The notes under the pieces: generated by a model
Seen by the model: only the letters and a program-made list of their open reading frames with translations
Told to the model about the DNA's origin: nothing
Databases searched by the model: none
DNA from: Ypsolopha sequella
Taxonomy: Eukaryota > Arthropoda > Insecta > Lepidoptera > Ypsolophidae
Assembly (NCBI GenBank): GCA_934047225.1
Contig: OW203991.1
Coordinates: forward strand, 6,262,001-6,326,000
Length of the DNA stretch: 64,000 bases
Direction of reading: 5' to 3'
Position numbers and translations under genes: made by a program
Shown: positions 10,406 to 22,400 of the stretch, piece by piece
Numbering within the stretch: position 1 is the stretch's first letter
How the letters are laid out: the number at the start of each line of letters is the position of its first letter

Positions 10406-13400
10406 ATGGCCGAGGGCTTAGACCCTGCAACTTTGAAGAAAGCTTCCACAATATCAATGATATTAGAGGAAAGTGCAGATAGGTTACCTACACAAGATTC
10501 AAACTTCTAAAACGGCACACAACAATGTCACATTAACACGTGGAAGTCATAATTATTGCGAGCGAAAAAGAGACAAGATCTTTAAAGTTAAATAATATTA
10601 GTTAGCGAAACTCAAAACATAGGTACTACTAGTCTATATGAACAACTGTTTGTATGGGAGCTAAGCGAAATTCGCAACTTTGGCAAGGGTAGTGCCAAAT
10701 AAGTTAATTAATTAATTAATTTATAAATATTAACTTCTAATAATATCTGCATATAATATAACACATAATATCTACATAAACATACATAAATACAAAAATA
10801 TACATACATATTGTACAGTCAACTGTCCAAAGATTATTATTTTGTAATACTTTAGCGTAAGCATTTTATAGTTTACTTATTTTGCAAAACAATCATCGTA
10901 CAATCAGTGAAATATACGCACTCTACATTAGCGGTTGTTTTCTTCATAAATACGCCGCTCTTCATTCAATCATCTATAAAACTGTAGAGAGAAATCCCTA
11001 CATTATGGTCCTTCGAAACTACTACGACTTGGTGTTTGCTGTTTGCTCTTAGTGTGTTAGCAATCGGTTAGCTGGCCTCCCACAAGCGGGTCTCCCCAGT
11101 TAATTGAGAAGGTGCTTGAATCACACGAAAGGGCTGCGGTAGCGCTCTGTCGTACGGACCATCGCGAGTGACAGTGATCTGCGTTCGAGAGGTGGTTCAC
11201 CAGCATCTATAGACATCTGCAGTCCATAGCATCATTCACTCAAGCATTCATCAGGTAGCCGCAGCATTCAGCTAGCCTACCTGAACATTCAATCAAAGCA
11301 AGCCACGTACAGTCAGTCGGGCTTCACTCAAGCATTCGTCAGGTAGCCGCAGCATTCAGCTAGCCTACCTGAACATTCAATCAAAGCAAGCCACGTACAG
11401 TCAGTCGGGCTTCACTCAAGCATTCGTCAGGTAGCCGCAGCATTCAGCTAGCCTACCTGAACATTCAATCAAAGCAAGCTACGTTACTTCAGCCGGACTT
11501 CAATCCAGCATACATCAATCAAAACATCATCTTCGCGGCAAGCTCAAGACATTCACTCAATCATCATGGCAGATGTATTATTCAATCGTCAAGGTGAAAT
11601 TCTTCGAGAGATTGAGAGCGTCAACACCAATTTCAAGAAGGACAGTGCGGCAAGAAAAACCACCGAATACCTCATCAAGCGGGTGGACACACTGGATCTT
11701 CTGTGGAGAGAATTTGACCTCAATAACACTAAACTGCAATCTTACGAAGACAAAACCTGCGACTACTTTTCCCGCAACATCTATGAGGAGTTGAAAAGTT
11801 ATTATGAAAAAACGAAAATTATGATTTCGTCATACAATAAACCGATTGAGCCAAAGTCAACGGTACAATTTCATCTACCGATCTTCACGGATACAGATGA
11901 AGTAGGACAGCTAATCAGTCAACAAGGCACAAACTTCAGAGCCTTCGAGCGCCTCATAAACAGGGTCAACGACAGCCGCATGGAGGAGAAGTGGGAGATA
12001 GAAGATGAGTTGAAAAACCTACAACGTTTGTGGAATAGCATTGACCACCTTCATTTGCGCATAGATAACATCTTGCAAGGTAGCAATGAGGATTACGAAC
12101 ACGATTTTGAATCTACAGAGCGTCGGTACCTGGAAATTAAGAAGAAGCTTAACAGGAAACTATCTTCCTCCGATCATCTTCGTATTGCGACTCCGCAAAT
12201 TGATATTCCTGACTTTTTTGGAAAGTACACTCAGTGGCCCACGTTCTATGACCTGTTCAACGAAGGTATTCACAAGAGCAAGTGCTTGACCAAGACTCAG
12301 AAGATGCAGCATCTCAAGAGTAAAGTTAAGGGAGAAGCCGAACGTCTCATACAGCACTTGAACATTACAGCAGAAAACTATGACACGGCATGGAATCTTT
12401 TAACAAATCGATTCAACAATCCCTTGGTTCTATTTACCAATCATATTGAAGTTTTTCTGAACCAACCAGTCATTCAAAAGCAAACGTCATATGAACTCAA
12501 GAAGTTATACGACACAACAATGGAGTGTATTTTTGCCATTCATAACCTGGGAATAGACACATCCACATGGGATCCTATTCTGGTGCATCTGGTATCAAAG
12601 AAGCTGGATGCAGACACTTACACCGATTTTCAAATATCTCGCTCGTCGCCGAGAGATTTACCTGTGTTTGACGATTTCATGGCTTTCATTGAGAGAAAAT
12701 TTATGGCTCTCGAACCTAATCAAAGGAAGGGCAAGAAACCTGCAGCATCCGTCAAACAACCTGACCAACAACAATCGTGGTATAAAGGGAGCAACATCAA
12801 CTTGCGAAAATCAGTTACAAAAAGCTATCAAGCAATTGCGACATCACACAAGCATAAATGCCTACTTTGTGGCCTAGATCACAAATTGTTCCAGTGCAAA
12901 CGATTTCTCAATCAACCTGCTGACACAATCATAAAGACGATTGAAAAACTTCATATTTGTCAAAATTGTCTTCACAAGCATAATGACACAATATGTCCAT
13001 CGAAAAAAAAATGCCAGATTTGCAACGGAAACCACAATACAATTATTCATGACGCAGCGGTTTCCGTGTCTGCTAACCCAAAACCGCCGTCCGTACCTAC
13101 AGCCACGGCGTCGTCATCGAACTCACAGTCCCGCCAATATAATGTAAATTATGTTGCGAACGAAGATGAAGAAATTCTACTTACAACGTTGTCACTCAAT
13201 ATCAAGGCCTCCGATGGTACATTCATCAACTTCAGAGCTCTTCTAGATCAAGGAAGCCAGATATCTTTGGTTTCCGAAAACGCCGCCCAGTTGTTAGGGT
13301 TGAGGCGTCAACATTATCAAGCATCAATATCAGGCATCGGCACAAGCTCAAAACAGAGCAAAGGAAAAGTAACTCTGGAATGTCAATCAATCTATGGTGA

Positions 13401-16400
13401 CTACGAGTTCACTACCGAAGCTCTAGTCGTATCCAGAGTTATCAACAACCTACCCAGTACCACACTAAGAAGAACGTCATGGGAACATCTTCAACATACA
13501 AGATTGGCAGATCCTCAGTACCATGTGTCTAAGCCTATAGACATCTTACTTGACGCGAGTGTCTATTCCGAAATTATTATGAGCGGACTCGTCAAGGGTG
13601 CACATCAATCACCTATAGCTCAACAAACTAAACTGGGCTGGATCCTGTCAGGTCAAGTTCAGACATTTGCGTGCAATGTCGTAATCAAAAATCTCGATGA
13701 CATCAAGAAGTATTGGGAAGTAGAAGAAATCAATCAATCATCCGGTCCTTTAACAGTAAATGAACAATACTGTGAGGACCACTTTCAAGCAAATACCCAA
13801 AGACTGGAGAATGGTAGATACGAAGTAGCCATCCCCATGAAACCAGGCTTTGAGGAGCAGCTAGGACATTCAAAACCTAGGGCTGTTGCACAATTTATTC
13901 AACAAGAAAAGAGGATGTCCAAAAGTTCGTTATTATCAGAGAGGTACAAAAAATTCATGGATGAATACGAACAATTGGGTCACATGCGGCCGGCTGACTC
14001 ACAAAGCACCGGTGCAGCTTGTTATTTACCTCACCACGCCGTACTAAAGTTGGACTCAACTACAACTGCCCTGCGTATTGTATTCAATGCCAGTTCAAGG
14101 ACATCATCAGGACTAAGTCTCAACGACCTGATGGAGAGCGGACCCAATCTCCAGCAAGATTTACTGTCACTCATCTTAAAGTGGAGACAGTTCAAATACG
14201 TCATCACAGCAGACATTGAGAAAATGTTTCGTCAAATACACGTCAGAGAGGCTGACCAGCATCTTCAATCAATCGTATGGAGAGTCTCACCTCACGACCT
14301 ACTTCGGGAATATCATCTCACTACAATCACTTACGGCACAAAGGCCGCACCGTTCCTCGCAATGAGAACGTTACAACAAATAGGCCGAGATAATGCCGCC
14401 ACATTCAAACTAGCAGCTTCTGCGTTAGAGAATTCCTTTTATATGGACGATCTGTTGGCAGGAAGTAACTCAATCAATCAAGCAAAGAAACTGCAACATG
14501 AACTATCAATTGTTCTGAAAAAAGCCGGTATGAACCTTCGCAAATGGTCCAGCAATGAACCTAAACTCATCAAGGATCTACCATCAGAGCTACTAAATGC
14601 CCCATTCGAATTTAGAGACTCCGAATCAAGAAAAACGCTTGGACTACAGTGGAATGCTTCGTCGGACACTTTTACATTCTCAAACAACATCGATTGTAAC
14701 ACAGACAAGACTCAATATACTAAACGACAGTTGCTATCCGACGTAGCTAAAATATACGATCCTTTGGGCTGGTACCAACAACTTACGATCAAAGCGAAGA
14801 TTCTATTTCAAAAAACATGGTCGTTGAATATCTCATGGGACGACAAACTGCCAGAGAGCTTCTCCAAAGAAGGGTTACAAATAAGAGATGACCTGAAAAC
14901 CATTCCAACATTCTCAATCCCAAGATACTTGGGTGGCATGGAACACTCATTTCAAATACATGGATTCTGTGACGCCTCGGAAAAGAGTTACGCATGTGCA
15001 ATATACATAGTAACACTCAATCATAAAGGAGAATGTACATCAAAATTAGTGGCCACTAAATCAAAAGTCACGCCACGTAACAAGGAAGTTTCTCTGCCCA
15101 GGCTTGAGATCCTCACTGAATTAGTCATCAACAAGGAAGACAACGTACCACCAGACAAGTGGGCAATGGGACGCGTCGAGGAGATTCACCCCGGAAAGGA
15201 AGGACATGTCCGGGTCGTTACGTTAAAAACGCAAAACAATGTTCTGAAACGTCCAATCAACAAGTTAATTATGTTGCCCGTAAACAACAACGTAATTGAG
15301 AAAACTGTTGACTCATCACAACCTGCGGAACCAACATCAACGCTAAGCTCAACTAAGAATAAATTCAAAGGACGCCAAAAGTTGCGCGGAAATGCATTAA
15401 GGAGTTTATTCGGTACAGCATTAATATTTATGTCTCTGTTGTCACCGAGCAATCGGCAAACGTCAGCATCGTACAAGGTATCGCCACTGAATGGCAGACA
15501 AACCTTTTATTTTGATAAGATCTCAGATCTTCAACATATCAGAGACGAGTGGAAGTTGGTTGTCTACCATAATATGACGTCATTTTGGCAAGGTGTGGAA
15601 GATATAAGCCTTTACATCACTCATTTGAAGAAAGTTTGTCGCACCATGTATAAACATAAAAATAATCAATATGAAGGCGTGTTACTTCAGTTGGAGCACC
15701 AATTAAATGAAATCATTCACTACAATAACATACTCAAGTTTCAAAACAAACAACGATACAAACGAGGATTGATAAATGGAGTTGGAAATGTAGCAAGCTT
15801 CCTGTTTGGAGTACTGGACGATAGATTCGCTGACCAGTACAAAAAGGATATTGAGAAAATTGCATTGAATGAAAATCATCTTCAAAACCTCATCCGAAAC
15901 CAGACACTAATTGTGGAATCAGAATATAATATCCTGCGACGGCATGAAGGCATAATTAACACTCAGTTTCATTTCATGACACAATCTCTTAAGAACGTAT
16001 CTATGGAAGTCAATGAATCGCGGCTCGATAGTCAGAATGGCCTATTCATTACGTCATCGACTTTGTCCGCAAACATCATTTTATCAAACTTGCGAAGTAT
16101 TCAACAAAGTTTGATCGCAGCTATAACCGACGTCACTCACGGGCGCGTCGATATTCACCTGTTATCCCCGGAGCAATTAGAAACGCAAGTCCAAACCATC
16201 ACGCATCATCTACAGGGTGATCTCATCATACCCAATATGGAGAACATCCGAGACTTGTACAAGATATTGCGGGTCTATGCAAGAATTATCGACAACTACC
16301 TCATTATGGAAATCAAAATTCCTCTAGTCACCAATGAAGTTTACGAATTGGACAAGATCATAAGCCTACCATACAAGAAAGAACTGCACACATATCGTTT

Positions 16401-19400
16401 AACAACAGCATACCCGTACTTGGCATTCAACTTGAGAAAGGACATAGCCCTTCTGTTGTCGCAAAACGACATGCAGAGATGCATTCATTCATCACAAAAG
16501 AACATACTATGTCCCATTGATACACCAATCTACGATATGAGAACAAGACAATCTATTTGTGATCTGAAATTAGTAAACATGGATCAAAATAAAGAAACAA
16601 CCTGTACTTCCGAGCTACTAAGTTGCGCCGATAGATGGGTCAAATTACAAAACAAGCAGAATGACTGGCTATACACTTGTTGCGAAGAATGCACAGTGCG
16701 CATTTTATGTCCAGCTGATACGGAAATACAATCACTGTCGGGAAATGGCATCGTGAGTCTAGGTCAAGGCTGCACTTTGAAGGGTAATACCTTCACCATC
16801 TTCTCACATAAAAACTTTTTCGACCATATCAACACAGAAGTTGAAAAGATGGAGATCCCACAAATGTCCATATTAAACAGCATATTAAAGACCAACGTGC
16901 TTGACAACGCTACGCCACCAGTCTTTCAAGAAGACCATTCAATCAGTTGGAATAGACTACGGGCCCAGATTGAGGAACTGAAGCAGCAATCCTCTCAATC
17001 TCTCACTATACACGATGTCCACCTATACATCGTATCATACAGCGTTGGGGGATTGTTTATACTGGCGGTACTTATCGTGGGAATCATCTGCATTAGGAGG
17101 AGACTACGGAAGACGCCCGCTGTCCAGAACATACCGGTGCCGCAGCCGCGGACACTGCACAGGACTACGGCAGACAACAGTACCTCACCAGAAGTGCAAT
17201 TAGTAAACTTTGGTGTACCTAAGACTATTTAATTAATTTGCAATATTTAGAAATTAGAAATTAAATAATTTAAGTTTCTAGATTTATATTCTTCTTTGTT
17301 CTCGGCAGCATGTACAGTCAACTGTCCAAAGATTATTATTTTGTAATACTTTAGCGTAAGCATTTTATAGTTTACTTATTTTGCAAAACAATCATCGTAC
17401 AATCAGTGAAATATACGCACTCTACATTAGCGGTTGTTTTCTTCATAAATACGCCGCTCTTCATTCAATCATCTATAAAACTGTAGAGAGAAATCCCTAC
17501 ACATATAATATAAATATTAGTGTATATACTGTACATAAATAAATATACAACAATATATCAGTAGTTACGAGAAGGATGACTCAGGGGACAAAGTGAAAAT
17601 TATTACAGGTGTGGTGACTGATTCTGTAGCCGTAGATAGTGTTGATAGACTCTGGTTTTAAAGGTAGAGATGGTGGGAGATTGTCTTATGTCCAGAGGAA
17701 GACTCTACATCAGTACCGTTTGGGGCGAACAACTAGTTAGATATAAAATTAGTAATCGAGAGATGTGTAATAAATGAAATAACAATAGATCGACTGTGTA
17801 TCGGGAGCTCGCAGCGGAAGTAGCTTCCTTCGACTGATAACGCCCTGGTAGCCTCGGGTCATATCACTCACTACGATGAATACATTTTAATTAATTATCT
17901 ACTCCGATTTTGTGAGGTTGTCGGCTTGTAGACAGTTCAAAATGTCCACCTAGTCAAGGATATACAGGGTGTTGATTTCGTCAGCAACTTTTTTTCACAG
18001 GGTAGGTTATATTCACGGCTAGCTTTTACCTGCGGCTTCGCCCGCGTTGATTAAGTCTTAGTACATGGACGTAAATATTTTTCAGACAATAAATTTTTTA
18101 GTACCCTAGTTGACCTGACTCTGGTTTGGAGTATTAAAGGCGATATGTAAAAGCTTTAGCGTCCTTGTTACTCCATATGCGAAAAAACCCTCAGTGCGAA
18201 AGGGACGGATTCGTTGAAAAATAGCAAAAAGTCGTTTTTTTTATTAATATGAAATGTACTAAAGATGCTATCAAAATTTCGTTTAACCAGGTCCTAGAAA
18301 CCGTTAAAACCCACCTAATAAAACATAATTGCAGTCCATATGTCATTCTAAATTGTCAGACCAGCGGGCCTATTGTGTATCTCTAGTTGCCTTCTGGAAT
18401 GGGTGTCTATCATCAAAAACATAGATATACTATCGAATTCCGATGTCCTAAGGATATTTTCGCACTTGAAGTGACGACACAGATTGTTAATAGTTCAATA
18501 CCCACTAAAGGCAATTTTGAAATTTCAGTTTTTAGCTATGTTTTTGATGATAGGCACCTCGTGCAGTTGGCAACTAAAGATACACAATAGGGGGGCAGGA
18601 GAACTGGTCCTCTAAAAAGGCCGCTTTGGATGAATCATATTATGATTCTGTTCTAATGCCGTCTCTTTTGCACGCATGAAGAAACTCTGACTCTATCCTA
18701 CTTTCAAATCATTTCACGATTCACCCAAGTTGGCCTTTTTAGGTACCCTGGTGTCGAAAAGGACCTCATTTCAATAAATATTTCTATCGAGCCGAATTTC
18801 TCCAATTGCGTTTCTGTTTTAACAGGTCCCTAGAAAAAGAATCCAAAAATAATGTACTATTTTATCAAAATAATACATTATTTACTGAAGTAGATATGCA
18901 AGTTCTTAAAGTGTCGATTTTTTTTCATAGCGCGTTTCGGAGTTTGTTGGGGCTGTCCCGACGCTGCAGTGCGTCAGGTATGTTTGCGGAAGCGCGCACA
19001 GATTGCTTCTGCACAACAATACGCAAGCGTGCCGCCTCGCTGGTGCGCCGTGTGCGGGCCAGCTCCAACATTCTCCTGTCTACCATTGCGGCCAGGCTCG
19101 ACTGTCCCTATCTGAGTCGCTGCTCCCTGCTGCATGCAAGCGTCCCAGCTTGGCGGAGAGCACTCACATAGGTACAGCCCAATATGATTAAATGTCAATA
19201 TGATCGAGAAAAGGATGGTACGGCCGTTCCGCGTTTTTTCTGCGAGACTTTGCGGGGGCACTGCCGTGCCCCCAGATTTATTTATTTACTAATATTAGAA
19301 TAAGAATTATTGTTACTAACAAATTATGGGTTGTTATTGTAGCCTGAAATAAATGGATTTATTATTATATTATTTATTATTAAAGTGTTTTAGTTCTCAT

Positions 19401-22400
19401 GATCTCTAATTTGTTCCCCGTGTAAAGTGTCTTTGGCGAGGCCGAAGGCAGAGCTGCTTTTCTGATCAACACAATTTTTTGTTATCTGTGTCTTTGGCGG
19501 TCTTTGATAACCGATTTAATCCCCTAGTATAGTATGTTTGACGAGGCTGAAGGCCGAGCCACGTCTCTGAACGACACTTTTTCTTGTTCCCATGGGGACT
19601 AATTTATGGGATAAAAAGTAGCCTATGTCCTATTCCAGGCCTAGAACTACATTTGTGCAAAGTTTCACCCCAATCGGTTCAGTAGTCTCTCCGTGAAGGA
19701 GTAACAAACATTCATCCATCCATACATAATAACTTTCGCATTTATAATATTAGTGGGATTAGTGGGGTACTGATGATATGTTACCAACTTTGAGAGACCG
19801 ATGCTTTTACCAGTGGAGGGAGTACGTTGATCAAGGATCCTTAGAGAAGGGAATTTGGTATAAAACAATCCAATGCAACGATTCGATATCCAATGGTTCG
19901 ATAGTGACAAAAGAAACAGAAATGAATTAGTCCTTACTTTTAGGCTACGTTCTGGACACATCCCACTAAATAAGTTTTCTTACTTAATGCATAAATCAGA
20001 CACACCAAACTGCAGTGAGTGCGGGGTAATCGAAAACGTCTATCATATTTTAATGGAATGTGTACGAAATGAGGTCCAAAGAAAACAAATATTTTGTTAT
20101 TCTATTTTTGAATTAGGTTGCTGAAACAGCGCCTTGGCTGCTCCAAATTTAATTTGTAATATTAGGGTGACATGATCACATCGTGACCAAACCCTTAAAA
20201 AACTTACTTAAATTTAACTTTACTTAAATTTAATAAAAAATATACACTTAAATTAAATAAAAATATAGGAATAAGGAATAAATAATATTATAAATGGCCT
20301 AACTCCGCCCATTCGATTAGTCTTGCTAAGAAGAAGGGCAAGAAACTTAGCAAGATCATGTCCAATTTCCTACACAAGTTGTACTACAGTCTTGAATTTA
20401 CTTACCTACACGTATATATTTTAATAGTACAAGGTATTGGTATTTACTATGATTTCCTGAAAAAGCTCGATGAAACCTACACTCAGCCCTCCAAAATATG
20501 TTTCTAAAGCCGCCTTTGCTGATCACTTACGGACTTTCCAGTATGAATTGTATCAATCAAGGTCCCCAGTATGATTTTGGCTATAAACAAGTTACCTTAT
20601 GAAAGTTCAACTCATGCCTGCTTTGTATATTTACAGAGGACTGGAGGCAGCATCGGAAACTTGACAAAGCCATTGTATAGAGCCTACAAGGAATGCATCA
20701 CCACTTGTTTCGCAGGTTAATAATATGTTTTATTTAACACAAACACTTTTTTTAGGGTTCCATCAAAGAAGGGTTACATTTATAGCGAAACATTCGTGTC
20801 AGTCGATTGATATATGAAATTATGATGTGTGAAAGCACTGATTTGCAAGCAAAAGATGAGATGAGCAAAATTGCAATATAATGAAGAGGTTATCGGTACC
20901 TTTAACAATAACAAAAAAAAACAAATATTAATAATCATCCATCCATCCATCAGCCTAGTTTGTCCACTGCTGGACATTAGCCTTTCCACGACTTTGCCAC
21001 TCCCGGCGGTCATCCTGGAAGAATTGCTCATACTCACACACACTGGGCAGGCGGGTTGGTGAGCGCGGTGCCGGAATCCTCGCACATGTGACGCCCCTGC
21101 CCGTCACCAGTCTGTTCCATATAAGGCCCGGCTATTAGGGATGAATACCGCCATCCATCGGTCCCAGACATGGTGGGCCTCCTGGTTTTTTGCCTGTGAG
21201 CTGTCCTCTTACTCTCCCCCGAATTACTTCGAGGGGGTCTCCAAGTAAGATGGTGGTACCTCCACAGTCGAGCCCGGCATCAGCTCTACCACCTGTTGCA
21301 CTGATATTACTATTAGTATAATATTATTTCAAAATTGCAATATAATTAAGAGGTTATCGGTACCTACAATAATAATAAAAAAACAAATATTAATAATAAT
21401 AATTTATAAAGATAAAAATTTAGCTAAATTCGCTGTCGTCTCGGCGAAGAGTACCCAGGACAAGCGGCATTACCTCTTTGAATTGTTAGGCCATTTCTTT
21501 GGCCGAAGTATGCGCCAGCCCTGGGGTCTCCGGAGACATCAACCAGTCGGGACGACAGTTCCTTGTAAATCTGAATTGTTTTTACAGTGTGTCTTTATGT
21601 TTTATTTAATTTCTTATTCATATCACCACATCACTACATAGTATAAAACAAAGTCGCTTCCCGGTGTATGTCTGTCCCTATGTATGCTTAGATCTTTGAA
21701 ACTACGAAACGGATTTTGATGCGTTTTTTTTTAATAGATAGAGTGATTCAATAGGAAGGTTTATATGTATAATACATGCACAATATAGTAGAGAAACACT
21801 GATAATTTTAGAGGTTAAAGACATTCTGTAGTATAGTTATTTAGTATCAGTATTGCCGGGGCGGGTCGCTAGTTATAAGTATAAAAAGTGGGCAGGGTCT
21901 CCTATCACAGGTATACCTTTACTTAAAAGGTGACCCCAACCACTGTAAAATTATATATTACCGTAACCGTAATAATTACCGTAATAAACGATTTCTATTT
22001 CTATTTATATTTATTTATACCTGAAAGGCAATCTTTGACGGAGAATTCTCTATTGATGGAATCCGTACAGTAGCCTACCTCACCTATGTGAAGTTTGTAA
22101 CTGAGTAAACGATAATAAATCATAATGACTACCGTTCGATTGTACAGTGGAGACATTGGAACATTTCTGCATATCTACGTTTATTATCGATTATCCAGTT
22201 GCCAACTTCACATAGGTGCCTACCTCGCCTGCTTTCACTCTCCTACTTTCTGGGCAAACGCGCATCATTATCATTACATTTATGTCTCATCAATGTCTTC
22301 CTTAGGCAGGTTAGTGGGGCAGTTATTCGGTTACAAATACACGCTTTTTGGGGCATGCAGGTTTCCTTACGATGTTTATTTTAACAAGTCAAGTTACTGA

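Larger units (their letters stand above)
10812..17501 (+). mobile_element. BEL/Pao LTR retrotransposon with envelope, integrase-deleted
   Basis: A 6690-bp element bounded by 191-bp direct LTRs beginning TGTACAG and ending CCCTACA. It is flanked by a perfect 5-bp target duplication, catat, at 10807-10811 and 17502-17506; five bases is usual for BEL/Pao. The two LTRs appear identical base for base, pointing to a recent insertion. The interior has a primer-site candidate, a tandem-repeat leader and one long frame (gag, protease, reverse transcriptase, partial RNase H, envelope). No clear polypurine tract precedes the 3' LTR. It sits in intron 1 of the small host gene, same strand. Confidence 0.92.

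Noticed and set aside
17560..17660. middle exon of the small gene
   Set aside because: A plausible donor exists, but its phases cannot be joined to both neighbours without a stop codon.
19873..20124. host zinc-finger gene
   Set aside because: The Cys/His cluster and LRSGH context match the C-terminal end of RNase H LINEs, and the upstream frame is broken.
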